From contig NZ_PCPR01000028.1 in assembly GCF_002979775.1 (NCBI RefSeq), forward strand, positions 1 to 58,895: a stretch of DNA of 58,895 nucleotides. The letters run 5' to 3'. The translations under genes were made by a program, and so were the position numbers. This document shows, in pieces, positions 23,832-31,201 of the stretch. Under the pieces are notes generated by a model that was not told where the DNA came from, searched no databases, and saw only the letters and a program-made list of their open reading frames with translations. The first letter of the stretch is position 1. Every line of letters begins with the position of its first letter. Source of the DNA: Arthrobacter sp. MYb23. Its GTDB lineage: Bacteria > Actinomycetota > Actinomycetes > Actinomycetales > Micrococcaceae.

Positions 23832-25610
23832 CTAGAAATCCGGATGGCTGGCGGTGGCGTGATACTTGCCGCCGTGGAACACCAGGGGAGCACCGCCGTC
23901 GTGCTTGTAGCTTTCCACCTCACCCACATAAATAACGTGGTCCCCGGCATCATGTCGCGAAACGGTTCGGCACTGGAAGGTTGCCACGGCGCCGTTCAGC
24001 AGTGGAACCCCTGCGATTCCTTCAGTTGTTTCCGCGCCGACGAACTTGTCCGTGGCCGGTGTTGCGAACTGGCGGGACAGGACGTGCTGGTCACTGGCCA
24101 GGATGTTGATGGCAAAGTGCGTTGCGTCCTCGAAATCACCCAGGCTGGGTGCCCGTTTGCTAGGGCACCAGAGCACCAGCGGCGGCTCCATGGACACCGA
24201 GGTGAACGAATTGGCGGTCATGCCCACTTTGCGGCCGTCCGCCGCCACGGTGGTTACCACGGTGACCCCGGTGGCGAACTGTCCCAAGGCGCTCCGGAAA
24301 TCACGGACATCGAAAACCGACGTGTCCTCCTCTTTTCTGGCCTGCATGAAGTCCGCGGCAGCAGCGGAGTCAAACCACCACGGGTACGACGTCCGCGGAT
24401 CATCAAAGCCACTGACGATGCTTGCTGCCAGTGCCGGATGCTCCGCGGCCTCGCTCAGCAGCGTCTTCTGGTGATCCCGCCTCGGCTTCAGGAGATCGTT
24501 GGTCCACTCCACCGCCCACTGGCCCCAGCCGCGCCAGAACTCATCGAAAGTTCGCTCCATCCATGGGCGGTCAAAGGGCCGCTGGCCGCGGCGAACGATC
24601 GCGTCCAGGTAGTACTTCGCTGCCAGGGTCGCATTGTTGGAACCCTGCCCGGTGAGGGGATCATTGAGGACCACGGCGTCGCCGAGCCCGAATACCAACT
24701 TCCCGTTGCCGAGCTCCCCAACGGCAGACCTCACTGTGGGTGTGATGCGACCCAGGAGCGTGGCGCCGTCGTCCGTCAGTTCCGCACCGGCGAAGTTCGC
24801 GGCCTCGTGCGGGAAGTGCTCGCGGAGGATTTCCAGCGAACGTTCGAGCTGCTCTTGCGGGGTCCCGACGTCGGTCCACCGGTCCATGGGACCGCCCACC
24901 ACGCCTTCGAACACCATCATGCGGCAAGGGCCCGAAACCGTCAGGCCCGGGAAGGTAAAAAACTCGCCGACGCCGGGAACCATGGACATGCGGATGGCGT
25001 CGCCGCTGCTGGAGGTGCTGGAGGGCGCGCCGCCCGGTGCGGCTCCGTTCGCCTCGCCGGCGGTAGCGCCGCCGTCGGGCTTGACATAGTTCAGGGCCAG
25101 GACCCGCTGCGGACGGTCGAAAGGGGACTTCGCCTTGTCGCGAGGGAAGATCTGGCCAATCTCGCCCTTGCCGGTGCTCACGATGACCAGTTCGTAGTCA
25201 TGGGCGAGTTCCTCGAGCATGCGCGGGGTAACCTTCTCAATGCGGAAGTCACCCCCGGCGGCCACAAACGTCTCGATCCACAGGGCGCTCTTGATGCGCT
25301 GATCGATGGATCGGGCGGGGCCGTCCAGGGGGGCTTCCCACTCAATGGGGGCTTCGGCATCCACGCGCATCCGGATGGAGGTGATGCCCGGGACGGATCC
25401 GGACTCGTAGAATCCGGTGAGCGCCGTCCCCATCTGGGCTTCGGCGTCCAGGGCTGTGGAGAACATGCACTGGCTGGACATGACTTTGCCCGTGCGGATC
25501 TGGGCTGCCGAGCGATCGGACAGGAGTGTCACCGCGAAGCCGTCCCGTTGGAGGCCGAGGGCCAGCTGGGCGCCGGATTCGCCGGCACCAATAATTGCTA
25601 TCTTGCGCAT
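23832..25610 (-). CDS. styA2B: Self-sufficient styrene/indole monooxygenase StyA2B (oxygenase-flavin reductase fusion)
   Basis: The 592 aa protein has an N-terminal StyA-like FAD oxygenase domain (about 1-410; IAIIGAGESGAQLALGLQ, GDAVVLNDPLTGQGSNNA). It is fused to a flavin reductase domain (about 433-592; FRSALGQFATGVTVVTT, GMTANSFTSVS, HFAINILASDQ). This architecture matches the StyA2B proteins described in Rhodococcus opacus, where the reductase part makes reduced FAD for epoxidation and indole is oxidised to indigoid products. The gene lies 27 nt behind a stand-alone StyA1 homologue, as in that system. A TCGTCC-type linker rich in Glu joins the domains. Confidence 0.88.
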   Translation of the reverse strand: MRKIAIIGAGESGAQLALGLQRDGFAVTLLSDRSAAQIRTGKVMSSQCMFSTALDAEAQMGTALTGFYESGSVPGITSIRMRVDAEAPIEWEAPLDGPARSIDQRIKSALWIETFVAAGGDFRIEKVTPRMLEELAHDYELVIVSTGKGEIGQIFPRDKAKSPFDRPQRVLALNYVKPDGGATAGEANGAAPGGAPSSTSSSGDAIRMSMVPGVGEFFTFPGLTVSGPCRMMVFEGVVGGPMDRWTDVGTPQEQLERSLEILREHFPHEAANFAGAELTDDGATLLGRITPTVRSAVGELGNGKLVFGLGDAVVLNDPLTGQGSNNATLAAKYYLDAIVRRGQRPFDRPWMERTFDEFWRGWGQWAVEWTNDLLKPRRDHQKTLLSEAAEHPALAASIVSGFDDPRTSYPWWFDSAAAADFMQARKEEDTSVFDVRDFRSALGQFATGVTVVTTVAADGRKVGMTANSFTSVSMEPPLVLWCPSKRAPSLGDFEDATHFAINILASDQHVLSRQFATPATDKFVGAETTEGIAGVPLLNGAVATFQCRTVSRHDAGDHVIYVGEVESYKHDGGAPLVFHGGKYHATASHPDF

Positions 25611-25637
25611 ATCGGAGTCCTTATTAGCAGGGCTGTG

Positions 25638-26879
25638 CTAGGAAACCTTGGCTGCGGAGAGGCCAGCCAAGTAGTCAGCAGCTTTGTCCGGGTACATGAA
25701 CCAGTTCTGGAATTCCGGCGGGTGGTTGAAGCCGTTGGCGAACCGGTGCGCGATGTCCGGCTCAGTGTTCGCAGCCCCCAGGAGCTCAAGGACGTGGGGC
25801 GGCGGCGGAGCCAGGAGGGCATTTGTCCAGTGTGCAACGTGCTGCGCGTAATCCCAATAGCGCTCGAACGTGGCCTGCATGAACGGCGCATCGAAGGCCT
25901 GTCCGTCGTGGGCGATGATGCTGGCCAGATACGACGCCGCGCACTTGCTGGCGTTGTTGGAACCCTGCCCGGTGATGGGATCGTTCAAAACCACGACGTC
26001 GGCCAGGCCCAGTACCTGCCTGCCGCTGGGCAATGTGGCAATCGGGTGGCGGACGGTAGGTGCAAAGCGACCCTGAAGCACGCCGTTGGGATCGGTCAGT
26101 TCCACATCAGTGGCACGCTCGGCCTCCCACGGCAGGAAGGTGTTGAGGATGTTTTTGGAGTTCTCCAGGTGTTCCTCGGGGGACAGGCCCTTCCACGTAT
26201 CCATGGGGCCGCCCGGAACTCCTTCGAAGACCATGATTTCGCAAGGGCCGGACGTGGTCAGTGCCGGGAAGACGAAGTATTCGCCAACGCCGGGGATGAG
26301 ATTGAACGAGACCGCGGAGTACTCTTCCCGCGGCTTCAGGCCCTGCACATAGGTCAGGGCCAGTGCCCGCTGCGGTGCGTCGTAGGTGCTGCGTTCGGTG
26401 TCGCGGGTGAACAGTTGGGCGATCTCACCCTTGCCGGCGGCCACAATCACCAGATCCGAGTTCTGCGTGTATTTCTCCAGCTCAGCTACGCCTGCATCTT
26501 CGAACACCAGCTCGCCGCCCCGTGCGGTGAACTCTTCCATGAACTTGGGGAACTTCACCCGTTGATCGATGGACTTGGCGTGGTTGTCCAAGCGGGAAGC
26601 CCAGCTGATGGCCTTCTCGCCTGGCAGTTCGGGGTGCGGGATAGTGAAAGAGATCCCGTCCACGGTTGGCGCGTCCGGCCAGAAATCCAGCCCGAGGTCC
26701 CGCTCGTGTTCCAGGGCGTTATGGAAGATGCACTGGCTGGAGGCTACTTTGCCCTCAGCAATCTCTTCGGGTGTGCGGTTGGAGATCGTGGTCACTTGGT
26801 AGCCGGCGTCGAGCAGGCCGATGCCGAGCTGCAGTCCGGACTGGCCGGCGCCCACGATGGTGATGTGGCGTTGCGTCAT
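25638..26879 (-). CDS. styA1: Styrene/indole monooxygenase oxygenase component (StyA1-like)
   Basis: The 413 aa protein is a single-domain FAD oxygenase with ITIVGAGQSGLQLGIGLLDAG at the N-terminus and GLADVVVLNDPITGQGSNNA near residue 290. It shares the whole fold and many blocks (PGVGEYFVFPALT, GPCEIMVFEGVPGGPMD) with the oxygenase half of the fusion protein downstream. It has no reductase of its own and probably uses reduced FAD from StyA2B. Indole or styrene epoxidation is the family's reaction. The absence of a styrene oxide isomerase or phenylacetaldehyde dehydrogenase favours indole. Confidence 0.87.
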   Translation of the reverse strand: MTQRHITIVGAGQSGLQLGIGLLDAGYQVTTISNRTPEEIAEGKVASSQCIFHNALEHERDLGLDFWPDAPTVDGISFTIPHPELPGEKAISWASRLDNHAKSIDQRVKFPKFMEEFTARGGELVFEDAGVAELEKYTQNSDLVIVAAGKGEIAQLFTRDTERSTYDAPQRALALTYVQGLKPREEYSAVSFNLIPGVGEYFVFPALTTSGPCEIMVFEGVPGGPMDTWKGLSPEEHLENSKNILNTFLPWEAERATDVELTDPNGVLQGRFAPTVRHPIATLPSGRQVLGLADVVVLNDPITGQGSNNASKCAASYLASIIAHDGQAFDAPFMQATFERYWDYAQHVAHWTNALLAPPPPHVLELLGAANTEPDIAHRFANGFNHPPEFQNWFMYPDKAADYLAGLSAAKVS

Positions 26880-26923
26880 GATGTTTCCCTTCTCTGTGGT
26901 GGAAGTTGCGGTGAAGCTTGTTG

Positions 26924-27712
26924 TCAGTTGGCGGCTAGCAGGGGGATGGTTTCTTCGGTGCGTTCCGGTCCCAGGGCGGAGTATCCACCGTCCACAGCCC
27001 AGTCGGCGCCTGTCACGAAGCTGGCTTGGTCACCGGCGAGGAACGCGACGACGTCACCCACCTCGTGCGGGCGGCCCACGCGTTTGAGTGCGTGGAACGG
27101 GGCCGCCACGGAGTCGGTCTTCTCGAGGCTCCCGTTGCTGAGCGAGTCCATGATGTTGCTCCACACCCAGCCAGGGCTCACGGAATTTACCCGGATACCG
27201 TCCGCTGCGAAGTCCACGGCCATGCTGCGGGTGACTTGGACCAGGGCCGCTTTGCTGGCCGGGTAGAGCCAGCGGCCGGTCTGGGCTACTGAGCTGGAAA
27301 TCGAGGTGAAGTTGATGATGGCGCCGTGGCCGGACGCCTTGAGGTAGGGGCGGGCCGCATTGCTTGCCACCACGGCGCTGACCAGGTTGACGTTGAGTGC
27401 TTCGAGCCAGTCGGCTCGCCCGGAGGCTGCGCCGTCGTCCTTGTAGGTGCAGGCGAGGTTCACCAGGATGTCCACGCTGCCGTGCTGAGCAGCCGCCCCG
27501 CTGACCAGCAGGTTCACGGCGTCATCATCAGTGATGTCAGTGTGGGAGTACTGGATTCCTTCGCCCAGCCCGGCGGTGAGTGAGGCGCCGTCGGGGTCTA
27601 TATCCGCCACTACTACCGTGGCCCCGGCGTCCCGCAATGCGGTGACCACGCCTTGGCCAACCTTGGTGGCTCCGCCGGTAACAATTGCTGTCCTGCCCTT
27701 GAGTGCTGACAT
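26924..27712 (-). CDS. Short-chain dehydrogenase of the indole/aromatic cluster
   Basis: The start at 27712 (262 aa, MSALKGRTAIVTGG) has AAAGGG 8 nt upstream. The longer frame enters the promoter. The cofactor loop is TGGATKVGQG, NNAG is replaced by NLACTY, and the active site is YPASK with Ser in TSISSS. An SDR accompanies the indole oxygenase in known iif-type indole clusters, where it acts on the hydrated epoxide. It is the first gene of the minus-strand operon, immediately behind the palindromic promoter region. Confidence 0.85.
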   Translation of the reverse strand: MSALKGRTAIVTGGATKVGQGVVTALRDAGATVVVADIDPDGASLTAGLGEGIQYSHTDITDDDAVNLLVSGAAAQHGSVDILVNLACTYKDDGAASGRADWLEALNVNLVSAVVASNAARPYLKASGHGAIINFTSISSSVAQTGRWLYPASKAALVQVTRSMAVDFAADGIRVNSVSPGWVWSNIMDSLSNGSLEKTDSVAAPFHALKRVGRPHEVGDVVAFLAGDQASFVTGADWAVDGGYSALGPERTEETIPLLAAN

Positions 27713-27747
27713 GTGCCGAACCCTTTCCCGCGATGACGATGTTACGT

Positions 27748-27769
27748 AAATATGACGTGCGTCATATTT
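27748..27769. promoter_or_regulatory. Perfect 22-bp palindrome in the catabolic operon promoter
   Basis: AAATATGACG (27748-27757) and CGTCATATTT (27760-27769) are exact reverse complements with a 2-bp spacer, 35 bp upstream of the SDR start. Such a site suits a dimeric regulator (TetR, GntR or MarR like). None of these lies in the cluster, so either a distant regulator or a special mode of the AraC protein would be needed. Half of it (GCGTCATA.TT) recurs at 28029, before the araC gene. Confidence 0.6.
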
Positions 27770-27836
27770 GCCCTGCAAGCGACTCTAGGCAGCCACTGCC
27801 GGAGGGAATATCCACTTGGCGCGGGAATTATCCGAA
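27759..27836. repeat. 78-bp direct repeat, copy 1 (catabolic operon side)
   Basis: It aligns without gaps to 28029-28106, with 63 of 78 positions identical by manual count. Two cores are invariant: AAGCGACTCTAG and GGAATATCCACTTGGCGCGG. It lies 47-124 bp upstream of the SDR start. Confidence 0.8.
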
Positions 27837-28028
27837 TTACGCAGGGTCTTCCTCTTCCTCGTGCAACCAACCCACGCCGCGGAAGTGAGGTGGGTTTCCC
27901 TGGCCTGAAGCTCCGCCGCCCAGAGTTCGAAGTGGCTCCTGTCCCATTCGTCCCTGCGGTCATGTACTACTTTGATGTTCTTCACTGGTCCTCACCTCGC
28001 TTCGGCTGTTGGTATGGTTTTGTGAGCT

Positions 28029-28106
28029 GCGTCATACTTGTCTTAAAAGCGACTCTAGACAGACGCTGCACTCCGGAATATCCACTTGGCGCGGGGATCA
28101 TCCGAA
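28029..28106. repeat. 78-bp direct repeat, copy 2 (araC side)
   Basis: It is the partner of 27759-27836, offset by exactly 270 bp, and lies 54-131 bp upstream of the AraC-type regulator. Both copies have the same orientation although the genes they precede are divergent. The whole 27713-28159 spacer (447 bp) holds no convincing gene. Short frames there merely translate the repeats. Confidence 0.8.
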
Positions 28107-28159
28107 AGGCGAAAAGTTCCAAAACCGTGTGACGCAATTACCCGTGAAGTAGGTGGCGG

Positions 28160-29128
28160 ATGGTCAGGATTCTTGCCCGTGATGTTTTGCGCGGGCAGCC
28201 AACTATGGCCACAAGCAATGTGGACGAGGCGCATGCCAAGATTGCGGAGTTGTTTTGCAGCCATGAGCTCGCCCCGCGGACGCGCGCATCCTTGATGGAC
28301 ATGAAGCTGCGTTCCTTGCACCGTGGCGACGTCGGGATCGAGTTCCTGGACTACGGAGCCGACGTCCGGATTGAACCCGAGGGCTTGCAGGATTTCCATC
28401 TGGTGCAGATTCCCCTGGCGGGACACGCTTCCATGCAGGTGGGTGCCAGCACTGTGGAATCCAGTCCCCGCATGGCTACGGTTCCGCCTATCGACCGCCC
28501 GTTTTCCATGAGCTGGGACGGCGGCAGTCCGCACCTGATTGTCTACGTGCGGCGCTCCGCGCTGGAGCGGGTGGCCGGGCAGCTTTACGGAGACAGCGCC
28601 GTGGATCTGGGCTATGGCATGGACCTTTCAGGTGCCGCCGGCCGCGCATTCTTGAGGTCCGTCGTCGAGCTTCATGACGACATGATCAGCCAGCCACTGG
28701 CTGCGGCTCCCGCGTTTGTGCAGGGATTGCTGGCTGACAGCATGGTGTCACGCTTGCTGATGGCGATGGAGCTGCCCAGCGGTGAGACCCGGGATGCCGA
28801 GTCCGAAAGCCGGTTGGTGCGGGAATGCCGCGAGCTGTTGGAGCGGCATGCTTTCGAGGAACTCACCGTGCCGGACATCGCCGAGTGCTTGGGTGTCTCA
28901 GTGCGAACGCTGCAAACGGCCCTTCGGGCGGAAACCGGAGCGACGCCGTCTGAGCTGTTGCGCAGTATCCGGCTGGACCGTGCCCGGGAGATGCTTCTCG
29001 AAGCGAACCCCCGCGAGCAGAGCGTCACGGCGGTGGCTGAGCTATGCGGCTTCACGCACCAAGGGCGCTTCTCTGCGCTCTACGTGAAGGCCTTCGGCGA
29101 GCTGCCCAGCGAGAGCCTGCGCCGCTAG
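28160..29128 (+). CDS. AraC-family transcriptional regulator of the catabolic cluster
   Basis: The 322 aa protein has an N-terminal AraC-binding-like domain (about 25-190; LVQIPLAGHASMQVG) and a C-terminal double HTH (about 215-320; TVPDIAECLGVSVRTLQTALR and VTAVAELCGFTHQGRFSALY). The ATG at 28160 follows a weak AGGTGG. An alternative is the ATG at 28205 (MATSNVDEAH). It is divergent from the monooxygenase operon. Indole oxygenase clusters of the iif type also carry an AraC regulator. The 78-bp repeats upstream of both units are natural binding sites. The effector is unknown. Confidence 0.9.
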   Translation: MVRILARDVLRGQPTMATSNVDEAHAKIAELFCSHELAPRTRASLMDMKLRSLHRGDVGIEFLDYGADVRIEPEGLQDFHLVQIPLAGHASMQVGASTVESSPRMATVPPIDRPFSMSWDGGSPHLIVYVRRSALERVAGQLYGDSAVDLGYGMDLSGAAGRAFLRSVVELHDDMISQPLAAAPAFVQGLLADSMVSRLLMAMELPSGETRDAESESRLVRECRELLERHAFEELTVPDIAECLGVSVRTLQTALRAETGATPSELLRSIRLDRAREMLLEANPREQSVTAVAELCGFTHQGRFSALYVKAFGELPSESLRR

Positions 29129-29153
29129 GCAAGGGCATCTGCAGCCGCGGAGA

Positions 29154-29360
29154 TCATTGTGAATCGCGCAGAATGCGGGGCAGGAATCCCAGTCGATCCA
29201 GCTCCCGAACCAGGAGGGGTGTTAGCTCACTCGGGGCGAGGCGAAGCCGGTAGGATTTCTTGCCTTCCGCCACCGGTTCAATGACTCCGCGGTCCAGGAC
29301 GAGGCGAGGCCTCTTGCGATTGCGGGAACCAACAGACCTGTTTCCAACAATTAAGAGCAT
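29154..29360 (-). CDS. Possible small protein of unknown function (68 aa)
   Basis: This is the only plausible frame in the 327-bp gap between the AraC and GntR genes (29129-29455). It encodes a basic N-terminus (RNRKRPRLVLDRG) and a Leu-rich C-terminus (LTPLLVRELDRLGFLPRIL). There is no clear ribosome site and no recognised family. It could be a remnant of a larger gene. The rest of the gap is AT-rich for this genome and shows nothing I can name. Confidence 0.3.
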   Translation of the reverse strand: MLLIVGNRSVGSRNRKRPRLVLDRGVIEPVAEGKKSYRLRLAPSELTPLLVRELDRLGFLPRILRDSQ

Positions 29361-29455
29361 GGCCCGATTTTTCCCTGGAAATCAGTGATTTTGCTAGACC
29401 CGGCCTGTGCAGGATTTAAATTATCCGGGCCCAACAATTAAGGCGCCTGCGCCAG

Positions 29456-30157
29456 CTACGCCTCCAGCACGTACGTCTTCAGATCGTCCAGCGTCTGCTG
29501 CATGTGGGCGTCCATTGCCAGGCGTGCCTCGTTGGGATTGCGCGATTCCAAAGCGGCGGCGATCTTCCGGTGATGGCCGATCGCGTGTTCCTGGATCTCC
29601 GGGAAGGCTGAAGTCTCGGCGCGCCGGGCCTCCAGGACCCTGTGCAGGGGTTCGAAAAGGACGGCCACAAAGACATTGCCGGAAGCGTGCAGGATGACGT
29701 CGTGAAAGGCGAGGTCGGCTTCCACAAACCCTGCGAGGTCGTTGACTTCGTGGGAGGCTTGCATCTTATCCACGTGGTCCCGGAGTGCGGCGAGCTCAGC
29801 GTCGGTAATGCGTTCGGCGGCCAGTTCGCAAGCGCCGGTTTCGAGCATCCTGCGGAGCTCGATCAACTGGATCGCGGCCGCCGCGTCCTTGGTTCCTTCG
29901 GAGGCGGCACGCAGCACGGCTTCCAAGGATGCCCACTGATTGAGGGGGTTGACGAAGGTTCCGCGGCCGCGTTCGACGCTGAGAATCCGCTGCGCCTCGA
30001 GCGTTTTCATGGCCTCGCGCACGGTCATGCGGCTTACCTCGTGTTTGGCGCTGAGCTCCAGCTCGCCCGGTACAACCGTTCCGGGCGGAAACTCGCCCGC
30101 GATGATGCGGTCCAGCAGCTCATCAGCGACGACGCCCACCAGCGACTTACGTGCCAT
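29456..30157 (-). CDS. GntR/FadR-family regulator of the acid-sugar operon
   Basis: The 233 aa protein has an N-terminal winged helix (about 10-70; IIAGEFPPGTVVPGELELSA, VSRMTVREAMKTLEA, GRGTFV) and a C-terminal FCD all-helical domain with Asp/His metal or ligand residues (ADLAFHDVIL, HHRKIAAAL). FadR-type proteins bind GT-n3-AC half-site pairs. ATGTCnGACAT sites occur upstream of this gene (30220-30232) and before the kinase gene (31137-31159), so it probably represses itself, the kinase operon and perhaps the hydrolase. Confidence 0.9.
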   Translation of the reverse strand: MARKSLVGVVADELLDRIIAGEFPPGTVVPGELELSAKHEVSRMTVREAMKTLEAQRILSVERGRGTFVNPLNQWASLEAVLRAASEGTKDAAAAIQLIELRRMLETGACELAAERITDAELAALRDHVDKMQASHEVNDLAGFVEADLAFHDVILHASGNVFVAVLFEPLHRVLEARRAETSAFPEIQEHAIGHHRKIAAALESRNPNEARLAMDAHMQQTLDDLKTYVLEA

Positions 30158-30219
30158 GTATCCCCATTTCCTGTACTTCTGACCGCCCGGCTCCCCTTGG
30201 ATTTCCCTCGGGACGGATG

Positions 30220-30232
30220 GATGTCAGACATC
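30220..30232. promoter_or_regulatory. GntR operator upstream of its own gene
   Basis: GATGTCAGACATC is a perfect palindrome around a central A. It lies 62 bp upstream of the gntR start, directly abutting the stop codon of the hydrolase gene. The same inverted half-sites occur at 31142-31154. Confidence 0.7.
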
Positions 30233-31072
30233 TTACGCTGGCGGTGGCCAGCTTGTTTCCCAAAACTCAGTGAGTGCCTGTGCGCATTGTTCGGGCTGTT
30301 CCCAGTGGACGTTATGACCGGCGCCCGGGATGGCTTGCAGCTGGCGATCCGGGCTTTCGGCCACGAATGCGCGCATTTGTTCCATGGGGCGCACCTGATC
30401 TCCAGTCCCGGCGATCACCAGCAGTGGCGCCCGGACGCGCCCCGGCACTGAAGGTTCGACGCCGGACATGGCCGCCACAGCGCTGGCGGACAGAACCGGG
30501 AAGGGGGTATTGAAGCCGGCGCTGAGCCGCGCCATGTCTGCTGCCGGCAGCTCCCCGTACCAGGCGTTCATGAGCTTGGCTATGGTCCCGGAATCGAAGA
30601 ATCCTTGGTCCAGCTGCGAGCTGAGCACTGTCTTGAACCCCTGGTTCTGCGGCACCGGCGCCATACCCACCAGCGTCAGTGAGGCCACCAGATCGGGACG
30701 GGCTGCCGCGAGTGTCAACGAAACGCTGCCGCCCATCGAATGTCCAACTAAATGCACCGCATCCCGGCCGGCGGGCGCTGGACTTCGGCCCGCGGGCGCG
30801 GCACTCCGCGCGTCAAGGGCTGCCGCCACCGAAGCCGCTGCCGAGTCCAAGGTCCATTCGAAGTCCGGTGGCAGTTCCTCGCCCGGGTGGTAGCCGGGGA
30901 GGTCCACAATCCAGACCTCACGGCCGGCGTCGAGCAGTTTCCTGGCGAGGGGTTCCCAGTACACGGAACCGGACGCCCAACCGTGGATCAGCACTGCGGG
31001 AACCGGCTGACCTGCGGGAATGGCAGGCGTGAGGATGTTCACGAACGGGAGCGGAACAACGCTGTCAGCCAT
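30233..31072 (-). CDS. Alpha/beta hydrolase
   Basis: The 279 aa protein has the oxyanion segment AVLIHGWASGSVYWEPL, the nucleophile elbow LVGHSMGGSVS (GxSxG) and the catalytic His in IPGAGHNVHWEQPE. These are typical of small cytosolic esterases or lactonases. It lies between gntR and the divergent kinase operon, and the shared operator at 31137-31159 is 65 bp upstream of its start. A lactonase role opening an aldonolactone to feed the acid-sugar kinase pathway would fit, but is inference. Confidence 0.88.
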   Translation of the reverse strand: MADSVVPLPFVNILTPAIPAGQPVPAVLIHGWASGSVYWEPLARKLLDAGREVWIVDLPGYHPGEELPPDFEWTLDSAAASVAAALDARSAAPAGRSPAPAGRDAVHLVGHSMGGSVSLTLAAARPDLVASLTLVGMAPVPQNQGFKTVLSSQLDQGFFDSGTIAKLMNAWYGELPAADMARLSAGFNTPFPVLSASAVAAMSGVEPSVPGRVRAPLLVIAGTGDQVRPMEQMRAFVAESPDRQLQAIPGAGHNVHWEQPEQCAQALTEFWETSWPPPA

Positions 31073-31136
31073 CCACCCAGCCTAGTGATGCGCAGCACCT
31101 TGCGCGGTCAAGAGCCGTGTGTCACACTAATTCAAA

Positions 31137-31159
31137 TGTTAGATGTCTGACATCTTACA
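31137..31159. promoter_or_regulatory. GntR operator between hydrolase and kinase operon
   Basis: The core GATGTC-T-GACATC (31142-31154) is extended by TGT...ACA and further matches to a 23-bp palindrome with one mismatched pair. It lies 43 bp upstream of the kinase GTG and 65 bp upstream of the divergent hydrolase start, so one site could control both directions. Confidence 0.75.
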
Positions 31160-31201
31160 TTCACCAAACCGCAACAGAGATTTCCCACGATGGAGTGCAT
31201 A

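Noticed and set aside
23646..27266. A 1206-codon open frame on the + strand opposite the monooxygenase genes
   Set aside because: It runs antisense to three genes with clear catalytic motifs, has no domain I recognise and is low in complexity. Long antisense frames are common in high-GC genomes.
27752..28132. A 126-codon frame in the araC promoter region with two similar halves
   Set aside because: The similar halves simply translate the 78-bp DNA direct repeats. There is no ribosome site and the frame has no protein-like composition.
19688..29128. Styrene degradation as the main role of the cluster
   Set aside because: No styrene oxide isomerase, phenylacetaldehyde dehydrogenase or sty two-component system is present, whereas an isatin-hydrolase-like enzyme is. 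Styrene oxidation may still be a side activity.
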